Positions 55,626 to 63,888 of a DNA stretch of 64,000 bases are shown in pieces. Source of the DNA: Phascolarctobacterium faecium DSM 14760 (lineage in GTDB: Bacteria; Bacillota; Negativicutes; Acidaminococcales; Acidaminococcaceae). Location: contig NZ_QLTS01000006.1 of assembly GCF_003269275.1 (NCBI RefSeq), positions 63,385-127,384 of the forward strand, in the 5' to 3' direction. Numbering within the stretch: the first letter of the stretch is position 1; every line of letters begins with the position of its first letter. The notes under the pieces were generated by a model, which did no database searches, was not told where the DNA came from, and saw nothing but the letters and a program-made list of their open reading frames with translations. A program made the translations under genes and the position numbers.

Positions 55626-56363
55626 ATGTTGGGAATAGGCGTTACGGCAACGGATACTGAAATAGGTAAAACAGTAGTAAGTGGAGCCTTGGCGGCAGCT
55701 ATGCGGCACCGCGGTTATAAAACTGGCGTTTACAAACCTGCTGCTTCAGGATGTGTTAAGAATAGTGACGGGAAGTTGATTTCTACAGATGCCGAGTTTT
55801 TACTGCACTGCGCGGGGCTAAATGTGGAAAAACATGATCAGGTCGTACCATATGTATTGGAGGCTGCCTTGGCTCCTGCTGAAGCCAGCCGTCTTGCTGG
55901 TATAAAAATAGATCCGTGTGTAATGCTGGCAGGAGCAAGGGAGATGCTTTTGGGCAGTCAAATCAGTATAGTTGAAGGCGTAGGAGGAATCTCCGCGCCT
56001 TTGACTGATGAATATTTGGTTAAAGATTTTTTCAGTGAACTGAAGCTGCCTTTGGTTATAGTGGTTAAAGCTGTTCTAGGTAATGTTAATCATGCTGTAT
56101 TGACGGCTGAATATGCAAGGATACATGGTTTGAAAGTAGTGGGATTGATAGTTAATGGTTGGGACAGAAAAAAAGCTGGTGCCTTGGAGCAAAGCAATCT
56201 TTATTATTATGAGAAATTAACCGGTTTACCAATTTTAGGAAAATTGCCAGTCCTATCTCAGCATTTGCTTGATGAATTTAATAGTCTTGAATTAGCTGAA
56301 ATTACAGAGGCGAACATTGATATTGATAGAATATTATCATTAGCAGGAGGTACTGTAAAATGA
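55626..56363 (+). CDS. bioD: Dethiobiotin synthetase
   Basis: ATP-dependent closure of the ureido ring from diaminopelargonate and CO2. It has 245 residues. The modified P-loop is GVTATDTEIGKTVVSG, followed by KPAASGC and VEGVGGISAPL. RBS GAAGG precedes ATG 55626. It overlaps bioA by 4 bp (ATGA), so the enzymes for consecutive steps are translationally coupled. Confidence 0.95.
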   Translation: MLGIGVTATDTEIGKTVVSGALAAAMRHRGYKTGVYKPAASGCVKNSDGKLISTDAEFLLHCAGLNVEKHDQVVPYVLEAALAPAEASRLAGIKIDPCVMLAGAREMLLGSQISIVEGVGGISAPLTDEYLVKDFFSELKLPLVIVVKAVLGNVNHAVLTAEYARIHGLKVVGLIVNGWDRKKAGALEQSNLYYYEKLTGLPILGKLPVLSQHLLDEFNSLELAEITEANIDIDRILSLAGGTVK

Positions 56364-57754
56364 ATCAATGGGAATTTATGGATAAAGAATATATCTGGCA
56401 TCCTTTTACACAAATGAAAGGATGGAATGAAAATAAGCAGCTGGTAATTGATCATGGCGAAGGAGTCAAATTGTATGATGTTGAAGGAAACGCTTATTAT
56501 GACGGTATTTCCAGTTTATGGGTTAATATACATGGACATCGCCGTTGGGAAATTGATGAAGCTGTAAAAAAACAGCTTGATAAAATAGCCCATACTACTT
56601 TGCTTGGTCTTATTAATAAGCCTTCTGCTGAATTGGCGAAAAAATTAGTTGAGGTAACGCCTAAAGGATTGAATAAAGTTTTTTATTCAGATGACGGATC
56701 TACAGCTGTGGAAGCGGCAGTAAAAATAGCTTTTCAATACTGGCAGCATAAAGGTTTGCCTGAAAAACAGCAATTTATCAATTTGGGAGATTCTTATCAT
56801 GGAGATACGGTAGGTGCGGTTAGCGTTGGTAATATAGATGTTTTTCATAAAGTCTACAAACCTTTGCTTTTTAATACTAAAAAAATGACTTGCCCGTCGT
56901 TTTACCACAGCAGTATAGAGGGGATAAACAATGAAATAGAATTCCGGGATTTTTTGCTGCAGGAGTTGGAAGATTATTTGAAAGAAAACAGTGATAAAGT
57001 TGCTGCAATGATTATAGAACCTCTTGTACAGGCAGCTGCAGGAATGTTGATGCAGCCTAAGGGGTATATCAAAGGTGTACGTGAACTTACCAAAAAATAT
57101 AATGTGCTTTTGATAATTGATGAGGTTGCGACTGGATTTGGCCGTACCGGGAAATTATTTGCCTGTGAGAATGAAGGTATCTGTCCGGATATGATGTGCT
57201 TATCCAAAGGTATTACCGCAGGTTATATGGCATTAGGTGCTACAATGGTGACTGATGAGATATACAATACTTTTTTAGGTGAAGCAGCCGAATATAAAAC
57301 TTTTTACCACGGACATTCATATACCGGTAATCCTTTGGCTTGTGCAGCTGGTGTTGCCGGGTTGGAGCTTTTTGAAAAAGACGATGTTATTGAAAATCTG
57401 CCGCCCAAAATGGCGGTTATTGCAGAACATATACAGAAGATGAATACTATGAAATATGTTGGTAATGCCCGACAATGCGGTATGCTTGCCGGTATTGAGC
57501 TGATGCATGATAAAAATTTAAAAATACCCTTTGACTCAACTCTTTTGATGGCAGGGGGAATTTGCCAGACAGCCAGAAAATATGGCCTTATTGTAAGGAA
57601 TATTGGTGATGTTATTATTTTTATGCCGCCGCTGGTAAGTACGGTACAGCAGATAGAAGAAATGCTGAGTATACTGGAACAAGCAATGCAGGAAGTTTTT
57701 GAGAAAGTCGATCTGCATAGTAACATTAAATTTTCTGATCCCTGCGCATTTTAA
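56360..57754 (+). CDS. bioA: Adenosylmethionine-8-amino-7-oxononanoate aminotransferase
   Basis: PLP transaminase using SAM as amino donor to make 7,8-diaminopelargonate. It has 464 residues with the BioA start WHPFTQMKGW, SDDGSTAVEAAVKIAFQYW, NLGDSYHGDTVGAVSVG, LIIDEVATGFGRTGKLFACE, and the PLP Lys in CLSKGITAGYM. It overlaps bioD by 4 bp. Last gene of the biotin operon, followed by a terminator. Confidence 0.96.
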   Translation: MNQWEFMDKEYIWHPFTQMKGWNENKQLVIDHGEGVKLYDVEGNAYYDGISSLWVNIHGHRRWEIDEAVKKQLDKIAHTTLLGLINKPSAELAKKLVEVTPKGLNKVFYSDDGSTAVEAAVKIAFQYWQHKGLPEKQQFINLGDSYHGDTVGAVSVGNIDVFHKVYKPLLFNTKKMTCPSFYHSSIEGINNEIEFRDFLLQELEDYLKENSDKVAAMIIEPLVQAAAGMLMQPKGYIKGVRELTKKYNVLLIIDEVATGFGRTGKLFACENEGICPDMMCLSKGITAGYMALGATMVTDEIYNTFLGEAAEYKTFYHGHSYTGNPLACAAGVAGLELFEKDDVIENLPPKMAVIAEHIQKMNTMKYVGNARQCGMLAGIELMHDKNLKIPFDSTLLMAGGICQTARKYGLIVRNIGDVIIFMPPLVSTVQQIEEMLSILEQAMQEVFEKVDLHSNIKFSDPCAF

Positions 57755-57766
57755 GTTTTGCTGATT

Positions 57767-57794
57767 AAGACGCCCTGAAAGGGGCGTCTTTTTT
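57767..57794 (+). terminator. Terminator of the biotin operon
   Basis: Stem AAGACGCCC/GGGCGTCTT (57767-57775, 57782-57790), 6-nt loop, then TTTTG. Confidence 0.92.
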
Positions 57795-57816
57795 GATTAC
57801 TGTGATATAATATGAT

Positions 57817-57870
57817 AACTTGACGAGGTATTTTCGATTCTGTTGAGAATATATACCCTTGTGGTATAAT
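57817..57870 (+). promoter_or_regulatory. 54-bp conserved promoter element, copy B (rapZ operon)
   Basis: Second copy of the element at 51258-51311, aligning without gaps with six mismatches. It has AACTTGACGAGGT (57817-57829), TTGAGA (57843-57848), 16 nt and TATAAT (57865-57870). It drives rapZ-yvcK-whiA, whose start lies about 45 nt past the predicted transcription start. Confidence 0.75.
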
Positions 57871-57921
57871 AAACCTTATAGGGTCATTTATTATGGTTTT
57901 AGTATATATGGAGGTGAGCTT

Positions 57922-58788
57922 ATGGAAGAATCAAAGTTTCTGATCATTACAGGGATGTCCGGTGCAGGTAAAACACAAGTTGTGCGGACGTTGGAGGATA
58001 TGAATTTTTTCTGTATTGATAATTTGCCACCGGCACTTATTCCTAAGTTTGCCGAATTATGTCGTCAAACGCAGGCCCGTAATACTGCTCTGGTAGTAGA
58101 TGTACGCGGTGGTCGTTTTTTTGACGAGTTGATAGAAATATTGGACGAAATGAAAGCTATGGGACATGAATATGAATTGTTGTATCTTGATGCATCCGAT
58201 GATAGCTTGATCAGGCGGTATAAAGAAACACGTCGCCGTCATCCGCTCGGACAGGGTAAAAGCCTCAGTGAAAATATTGCTGTAGAGCGTGAGAGATTGA
58301 CTGAAGTACGCAACAGGGCTACACACATTATCGATACTACTGATATGCCTACAGCAGAGCTGAAAGAAAAAATTTGGAAGTTGTATTCAGGCAATGGCGG
58401 TGTAGAGCGCATGATTGTTTTAGTACAGTCCTTTGGTTTTAAACACGGACTGCCATTAGATAGTGATATGGTCTTAGATGTCAGGTTTTTGCCCAATCCG
58501 TTTTATGAAGAAGATTTAAAGCGTTTAACTGGCAATGACCAGCCGGTTGCCGATTTTATTTGTCGTTTCCCTCAAACGTTTCAGTTTCTGAAAAAAGAAG
58601 AAGAAATGCTTGAATTTTTGTTGCCACAGTACATTTCCGAAGGCAAAAGCCAGCTTGTTATAAGTGTAGGCTGTACCGGGGGACAGCATCGTTCGGTATT
58701 TATAGCAAATCGATTGTATGAATTTTTGCGTACACAGGGCTATGCCGTACAGCTTACTCATCGTGATCTGCAGCGGAAAAACAAATAA
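57922..58788 (+). CDS. rapZ: RNase adapter / nucleotide-binding protein RapZ (YvcJ)
   Basis: A P-loop protein. In E. coli RapZ senses glucosamine-6-phosphate and guides RNase E; the Firmicutes YvcJ role is less clear. It has 288 residues from ATG 57922 (RBS GGAGGTGA). Walker A is GMSGAGKTQ; the C-terminal domain has the family motifs DVRFLPNPFYEEDL and VGCTGGQHRSVFIA. The longer frame from 57859 is rejected because the RBS lies inside it. The rapZ-yvcK-whiA order is a conserved Gram-positive cluster. It is 12 nt from yvcK. Confidence 0.94.
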   Translation: MEESKFLIITGMSGAGKTQVVRTLEDMNFFCIDNLPPALIPKFAELCRQTQARNTALVVDVRGGRFFDELIEILDEMKAMGHEYELLYLDASDDSLIRRYKETRRRHPLGQGKSLSENIAVERERLTEVRNRATHIIDTTDMPTAELKEKIWKLYSGNGGVERMIVLVQSFGFKHGLPLDSDMVLDVRFLPNPFYEEDLKRLTGNDQPVADFICRFPQTFQFLKKEEEMLEFLLPQYISEGKSQLVISVGCTGGQHRSVFIANRLYEFLRTQGYAVQLTHRDLQRKNK

Positions 58789-58800
58789 GAGGAGGTTCCT

Positions 58801-60159
58801 ATGGGCTGGATCAGTTGGTTATGTCCGGGAATAAACCTGAAACGCTGGTTGCTGCTTTTTGCAGGGGGCGTGCTGTGCTGTGCTATTGGGCTGGCACTAT
58901 TTTTCAATTACCAATTTATGGGTTTTGTTGAAGAAATGCTTTTTCGTATGTCATATCTTACTACTGGTAAATATTCTAATACCGTCTCGATGTTGACAGG
59001 TTTTATTTCCCTATGTGCTGGATTATTTATTATGTATTATGCAACTCGTAAAATTATTCGTTCTGTAGTTGAGGCTGTTATGCCAGATAATAATGCATCG
59101 CTGATGGAAATAATCTTTACGCAGCGCAAGCTGACACGCGGTCCGGCAATTACTGTTGTTGGTGGTGGCACTGGACTTTCAACTCTGCTGCGCGGTATGA
59201 AATATATTACGAATAACTGTACTGCTGTTGTCACTGTAGGTGACGACGGCGGATCTTCAGGAAGGCTGCGGAAAGAAATGGGTATTTTACCGCCCGGGGA
59301 TCTGCGCAACTGCCTGGTTGCCTTGGCGGATCGCGAACCTTTGATGGAACGGATCATGCAGTACCGTTTTAAAGGCGATTCGCCGCTGGCGGGACACAGT
59401 TTTGGCAATCTGTTTATTGCTGCCATGGCTGAAGCTGAAGGTGGTATGGAAGCAGGCCTTGCTGCTACGAGTCAGATTTTGAATGTGCGCGGTAAAGTTG
59501 TTCCGTCAACGCTGCGTGATATCAGACTGAAAGCAGAAATGACGGATGGCAGTATTATTAACGGTGAATCGGAGATACCAAAAGCACATAAAAGAATCAG
59601 AACGATGGCTATGGAACCAGCCGATGCACCGGCAACTGCCAGTGCAGTGCAGGCTATTCTAAATGCTGATATCCTGATTTTTGGTCCGGGTAGTCTTTAT
59701 ACCAGTGTCATACCTAATCTATTGGTAACAGGTATTCGTGATGCCGTTATCAAATCAGAAGCTGTGAAAATCTATATATGCAATGTAATGACGCAGCCCG
59801 GAGAAACAGATGGTTATGGGGCTTTTGAACATGTACAGGCACTTATTCAGCAGGCTGGAACCCAGTTTCTAGATTATGTTATTGTTAATGACCAGCGGGT
59901 TACAGCGGCGCAATTAGCGCAATATAACGAAAAAGGTTCTATGCCTGTTACGCCCGATATCAAAAAAATAGAACGGCTTGGGATCCAGGTTATTCCCACG
60001 CGTCTTATCAGTAATAAAGATTTAGTGCGGCATAATCCGCAGAAACTGGCGCAGGTTATTATTTCTTTAGTTTATCGTTTGCGTTTATTTGGCAAAGGTA
60101 TACAATTTTTTGATTACTTCTTTATGCGGCAAAGCATGCGTGAATTAAAGAAAAAATAG
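58801..60159 (+). CDS. yvcK: YvcK family gluconeogenesis/cell-shape factor with N-terminal membrane region
   Basis: YvcK/GlmR binds UDP-sugars and controls carbon flow to wall precursors, partly by stimulating GlmS in B. subtilis. The 452-residue protein has an extra N-terminal region of about 110 residues with two or three predicted membrane helices, then the canonical domain: VVGGGTGLSTLLRGMK, VTVGDDGGSSGRLR, GDLRNCLVALAD, FGPGSLYTSVIPN. Typical cytosolic YvcK is about 320 residues, so this form is probably membrane-tethered. RBS AGAGGAGG precedes ATG 58801. Confidence 0.93.
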   Translation: MGWISWLCPGINLKRWLLLFAGGVLCCAIGLALFFNYQFMGFVEEMLFRMSYLTTGKYSNTVSMLTGFISLCAGLFIMYYATRKIIRSVVEAVMPDNNASLMEIIFTQRKLTRGPAITVVGGGTGLSTLLRGMKYITNNCTAVVTVGDDGGSSGRLRKEMGILPPGDLRNCLVALADREPLMERIMQYRFKGDSPLAGHSFGNLFIAAMAEAEGGMEAGLAATSQILNVRGKVVPSTLRDIRLKAEMTDGSIINGESEIPKAHKRIRTMAMEPADAPATASAVQAILNADILIFGPGSLYTSVIPNLLVTGIRDAVIKSEAVKIYICNVMTQPGETDGYGAFEHVQALIQQAGTQFLDYVIVNDQRVTAAQLAQYNEKGSMPVTPDIKKIERLGIQVIPTRLISNKDLVRHNPQKLAQVIISLVYRLRLFGKGIQFFDYFFMRQSMRELKKK

Positions 60160-60193
60160 ATATATCAATTATTTTATAGAAGGAGAATGACCG

Positions 60194-61129
60194 GTGTCTT
60201 TTTCTAACGAAGTTAAAAACGAACTAGCCCGGCTTGAAAACGGTAAACAGTGCTGTGAAAAAGCCGAACTGTTTGGTTTGCTGAGAATGAGTGGTGCTAT
60301 TATTTTAAGAGGCCGAAATATGGGTATTCATTTTTCGACCGAAAATGCTGCTTTAGCCAGGCGTGTGCTTCAGTTGTTTAAAAATAACTACGATGTTAAA
60401 ACAGAAGTAGTAATAACAAGATCACGTCGCCTTAAAAAAAACAATCGCTATCAGGTAAAAGTAGTACCTTCCCCAGAGGCTGGTAAAGCTTTGGAAGAAT
60501 TACAGCTGTTGCCGGCAGAAAATGAAGGAGGCAAAACATCTTTATTAACAACTCCTTGCTGCCGCAAATCTTTTCTGCGCGGAGCTTTTCTAGCGGGTGG
60601 CTCGATCAGCAGACCTGCCAGTGATTACCATTTGGAAATGGTAACTGAGAACCAGGATTTTGCGAAAATGATCATGAAAACTATGCAAGGATTTTCATTG
60701 CCTGTAAAAATAACAGACAGAAAAAATGATTATATCGTTTATTTGAAAGAAGGAAATGGTATCACCTCGTTTTTATCAGTTATCGGAGCACATAATGCTT
60801 TGTTGGAATTTGAAAATGTACGTATTGTTAAAGAAATGCGCAATAATGTCAATCGAGTAGTTAACTGTGAGACGGCAAACCTTAATAAAGTTGTGCAGGC
60901 AGCTGTACAACAGCTTGAAAGCATACGTTATATAGAAAAACATCTGGGATTGGGAAAATTGCCGCTGACATTACGTGAAACGGCAGAATTACGTTTAAAT
61001 CATCCCGACGCTTCTCTAAATGAATTAGCTGATCTATCCGAAGGGAAAATAGGAAAATCAGGAATTAATCACCGCTTGAAAAAAATACAGCATTTAGCTG
61101 AAGAACTAGGGATGATAAAGAATGAGTGA
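60194..61129 (+). CDS. whiA: DNA-binding protein WhiA
   Basis: A homing-endonuclease-derived DNA-binding protein linked to division and chromosome segregation in Gram-positive bacteria and to sporulation in Streptomyces. It has 311 residues. The N-terminal degenerate LAGLIDADG-like domain contains FLRGAFLAGGSIS, and the C-terminal helix-turn-helix ends with GKSGINHRLKKI. The start is GTG 60194 with AAGGAG upstream. It overlaps the next gene by 8 bp. Confidence 0.94.
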   Translation: MSFSNEVKNELARLENGKQCCEKAELFGLLRMSGAIILRGRNMGIHFSTENAALARRVLQLFKNNYDVKTEVVITRSRRLKKNNRYQVKVVPSPEAGKALEELQLLPAENEGGKTSLLTTPCCRKSFLRGAFLAGGSISRPASDYHLEMVTENQDFAKMIMKTMQGFSLPVKITDRKNDYIVYLKEGNGITSFLSVIGAHNALLEFENVRIVKEMRNNVNRVVNCETANLNKVVQAAVQQLESIRYIEKHLGLGKLPLTLRETAELRLNHPDASLNELADLSEGKIGKSGINHRLKKIQHLAEELGMIKNE

Positions 61130-61964
61130 TCTTTGGAAAAAGTATAAAAAATATATGGCTGCCGCTGGTATTAGTATAATAGTATTGCTTGCTTTAACAG
61201 CTTTTTATGTAAGGTATGACTATCAACAGTATTGTAAAGAGGCTGTGCCGATATTGGAATATCATGGTATTGGGTCGGCAGATGGCTGGATGAAAGAACT
61301 GTTTGTTTCTAAAGAAACTTTTGAAACGCATTTGCAATATTTGCATGACAATGGTTATAAAATGGTATCAGTGAAAAAAATGGCAGAGATGTTTGCCAAT
61401 GGTGAATCTACAGAAAAAACAATTGTTATGACCTTCGATGATGGCTATCTTGATAACTATACTAATGTTCTGCCGCTTTTAAAAAAATATAACGCTACAG
61501 CGACCTTTTTTGTTGTTCATAGTAAAATAGGGCATTACAGATATATGACACACGATCAGATACAGTCTTTGATAGATAATGGGATGGAAATTGGTTCTCA
61601 TACAATCAATCATCAGATACTTACGGATATAGATCCTCAGTATTTGAGTTGGGAGCTTGCTACTTCGCGGTATTTTCTGAAAAAAGATTATAATGGTTAT
61701 GTAGTTCGTTCACTTTCATATCCTAATGGTATGTATAATTCAAAAATTTTAGCGGCGGTAAAAGAATACGGTTATTACTGGGCTGTTACTGGGAATGCTG
61801 GCACTGTCAGTAAAAAAACTATGGAACAAAAGCCGTTGGAATTAGGACGTATTTGTATTGACAATTCAAATATCAATACTTTTAAAGAAAGATTGCGTTA
61901 TTCTTATTGGGTTGGATACTTGAAAGAACGAGGCATTAACATACATTTTTTCAAGAGCTTATAA
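61122..61964 (+). CDS. Polysaccharide deacetylase (NodB domain), membrane-anchored
   Basis: A 280-residue protein with an N-terminal membrane anchor (about 12-29) and an extracytoplasmic NodB domain: VPILEYHGIG, MTFDDGYLDNY (catalytic Asp pair), SHTINHQ (metal-binding HxxxH) and SLSYPNGMYN. It probably removes acetyl groups from a wall or capsule polysaccharide. It overlaps whiA by 8 bp, so it belongs to the rapZ operon. The exact substrate is unknown. No clear terminator follows before the SCIFF gene. Confidence 0.9.
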   Translation: MSDLWKKYKKYMAAAGISIIVLLALTAFYVRYDYQQYCKEAVPILEYHGIGSADGWMKELFVSKETFETHLQYLHDNGYKMVSVKKMAEMFANGESTEKTIVMTFDDGYLDNYTNVLPLLKKYNATATFFVVHSKIGHYRYMTHDQIQSLIDNGMEIGSHTINHQILTDIDPQYLSWELATSRYFLKKDYNGYVVRSLSYPNGMYNSKILAAVKEYGYYWAVTGNAGTVSKKTMEQKPLELGRICIDNSNINTFKERLRYSYWVGYLKERGINIHFFKSL

Positions 61965-62048
61965 GAAAATATCAGGAGAACACTTGCAGAAATCTGCAAA
62001 AAACGGTAAAATAAATCAGTAAGCAAAACATATTGGGGGTATCTTAAA

Positions 62049-62192
62049 ATGAGAAAACACATTAAAACCGTGAATAAAGCAATTCTGAACAAAACTTTAA
62101 AAACCGGCGGCTGCGGCGAATGTCCTGCTTCCTGCCAATCTGCCTGCAAAACTTCCTGCACTGTTGGCAATCAGGTTTGTGAGCAAAAATAA
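62049..62192 (+). CDS. scfA: SCIFF family ranthipeptide precursor (six cysteines in forty-five residues)
   Basis: A 47-residue peptide, too short for most gene finders. The leader half is basic (RKHIKTVNK) and the core has six cysteines (C22, C25, C29, C33, C37, C44) in the SCIFF pattern GCGEC-P-ASCQSACKTSC. Radical SAM maturation installs thioether links in this family (a ranthipeptide). The maturase gene follows. SCIFF peptides are nearly universal in Clostridia and related anaerobes, but their biological role is unknown; quorum or redox signalling has been suggested. No strong RBS is seen: TATTGGGGG lies about 10 nt upstream. Confidence 0.95.
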   Translation: MRKHIKTVNKAILNKTLKTGGCGECPASCQSACKTSCTVGNQVCEQK

Positions 62193-62235
62193 TTCAGGCT
62201 GTGGCTTTATTTAACTAGTATATTTGTTTAATTTG

Positions 62236-62266
62236 CAGCTCCCTGTTTTACAGGGGGCTGTTTTAC
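62236..62266 (+). terminator. Partial terminator/attenuator between scfA and scfB
   Basis: Stem CAGCTCCCTG/CAGGGGGCTG (62236-62245, 62251-62260; one G-U), TTTTA loop, then TTTTAC. The short U-tract suggests leaky termination, which would make far more precursor mRNA than maturase mRNA. Confidence 0.75.
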
Positions 62267-62284
62267 TATGAAAGGTGGAAATAC

Positions 62285-63691
62285 ATGCTTATTCATAAAA
62301 TGCGTCTTGATGAATATATGGCTGTACTTGACGTTAACAGTGGAGCTGTGCATCTGGTAGACGATGTCATCTATGATTTGCTTGATGTTTTTGATGGAAC
62401 TAATGATGATGAAGCCATTGCGGCCTTACAAACAAGCTATCCGGAAAAAGATTTGCGTGAAGCTTTAGAAGAACTTCATCAGTTACAGGAAGAAGGATTA
62501 CTTTTTTCTCCTGAATTTGAAGTGCCCCAGACTTTTGCAGAAACACCAATACTAAAATCGTTATGCCTGCATATAGCTCATGACTGCAATCTGCGCTGTG
62601 GATATTGCTTTGCAGGGACAGGAGATTTTGGAGGATATCGTGCAATGATGAGCAAAGAAACAGCTGAAAAGGCTGTGGAGTTTGCTATAGCTGGCAGTAA
62701 AATGCGTCATAACTTAGAGCTGGATCTATTTGGCGGTGAACCGCTGATGAATCCTGAGGTTGTCAAACATGTCATAAACTATGTGCGTCGTCGTGAATTT
62801 GAAACCGGCAAAAATATCAAATTGACACTCACTACTAACGGAACACTTTTGAATGATGATATTATTCAATTTTTAAATGATAATCGTGTCATGCTTGTTC
62901 TTAGTTTGGATGGCAAAAAAGAAACTCATGATAATATGAGGCCGTTCCCAAATAAAACGGGCAGTTATGATGCAGCTGTTCGCGGGTTTAAAAAAGTTAT
63001 TGAAAGCCGGAATGGAAAAAATTATTATCTGCGTGGTACTTATACTCATTTTAATCCGCATTTTGCTGAAGATACTCTCGATATGACAAAGATCGGGAAA
63101 GAACTTTCTGTAGAACCTGTTGTAGGAATTGACGAACCTTATGTACTTACCGAAGCTGATCTGCCTGTACTATATGAAGAATATGATAAACTGGCAAGGG
63201 CTTATCTGCAAAAGCGCCGTGAAGGCGATGCTTTTGATTTTTTCCATTTTAATGTTGCTCTTGATAACGGACCTTGTGTGGCTAAACGTTTAGCAGGCTG
63301 CGGTGCTGGGCATGAATATTTTGCCATAACGCCCGAAGGCGACATTTATCCATGTCATCAGTTTGTAGGCAGAGAAGAATACAAATTAGGAACGTTGGAA
63401 ACAGGTGTCGTAAAACCTGATCTGGTACAAAAATTCAGACATACTCATGTGATGACTAAGACAGAATGCAGTACTTGTTGGGCTAGATTTTTCTGTAGTG
63501 GAGGCTGTCATGCTAATGCTGATCTTATCAATGGTGACATCAGCAAGCCATATCAATATGGCTGTAAATTGCAGAAAAAACGGTTGGAATGCGCTATCGT
63601 GCTGCAGGCGATTCTGGCCGCAGAAGCGCAGGAAGGTAAAGATATGCGTCCCGAGATAACGAATTTCAAATATGAGGTAGAACATAAATAA
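62285..63691 (+). CDS. scfB: SCIFF maturase, radical SAM/SPASM protein
   Basis: Forms thioether cross-links in the SCIFF precursor. It has 468 residues: an N-terminal RiPP recognition-like domain (about 1-85), then the radical SAM motif CNLRCGYC (C101, C105, C108), FGGEPLMN and SLDGKKETHDNMR. The C-terminal SPASM auxiliary-cluster cysteines lie in GPCVAKRLAGCGAG, YPCHQF, CSTCWARFFCSGGCHAN and YGCKLQ. RBS AAAGGTGG precedes ATG 62285. The length fits the family. It is the expected partner of scfA, 92 nt upstream. Confidence 0.95.
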   Translation: MLIHKMRLDEYMAVLDVNSGAVHLVDDVIYDLLDVFDGTNDDEAIAALQTSYPEKDLREALEELHQLQEEGLLFSPEFEVPQTFAETPILKSLCLHIAHDCNLRCGYCFAGTGDFGGYRAMMSKETAEKAVEFAIAGSKMRHNLELDLFGGEPLMNPEVVKHVINYVRRREFETGKNIKLTLTTNGTLLNDDIIQFLNDNRVMLVLSLDGKKETHDNMRPFPNKTGSYDAAVRGFKKVIESRNGKNYYLRGTYTHFNPHFAEDTLDMTKIGKELSVEPVVGIDEPYVLTEADLPVLYEEYDKLARAYLQKRREGDAFDFFHFNVALDNGPCVAKRLAGCGAGHEYFAITPEGDIYPCHQFVGREEYKLGTLETGVVKPDLVQKFRHTHVMTKTECSTCWARFFCSGGCHANADLINGDISKPYQYGCKLQKKRLECAIVLQAILAAEAQEGKDMRPEITNFKYEVEHK

Positions 63692-63702
63692 ATTACAGGA
63701 TG

Positions 63703-63736
63703 TTTTTTAGCGGCAGTTTATACTGCCGCTAAAAAA
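63703..63736 (-). terminator. Hairpin after scfB with U-run in minus orientation
   Basis: A 15-bp stem (63703-63717 with 63722-63736) is preceded by T6 and followed by A6 on the + strand. Only a transcript from the minus strand would have a terminal U-run. It may block antisense transcription or act bidirectionally with low efficiency. Confidence 0.55.
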
Positions 63737-63756
63737 TAAAAAAATGAAAAAAGCAC

Positions 63757-63785
63757 TTGAAATTTTTCATAAAATCTAGTAAGAT
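63757..63785 (+). promoter_or_regulatory. rRNA operon promoter P1 (putative)
   Basis: TTGAAA (63757-63762), 17 nt and TAAGAT (63780-63785). First of two tandem promoters in the 309-nt region after scfB, which contains no gene. Confidence 0.6.
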
Positions 63786-63859
63786 AATGAAAGTCGCCTG
63801 AGGCGATTGAAGGCAGTTGATAACTGAAAAAAGCCGTTAAAAAAGATGAAAAAAAGTAG

Positions 63860-63888
63860 TTGACAACATCGAAAAGATGTAATATACT
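63860..63888 (+). promoter_or_regulatory. rRNA operon promoter P2 (putative)
   Basis: TTGACA (63860-63865), 17 nt and TATACT (63883-63888), a near-consensus strong promoter. The leader that follows includes CCTTGAAAACTGAACA and GCCAAGTC, as commonly seen ahead of 16S rRNA in Firmicutes. The 16S gene itself would begin beyond base 64000. Confidence 0.75.
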
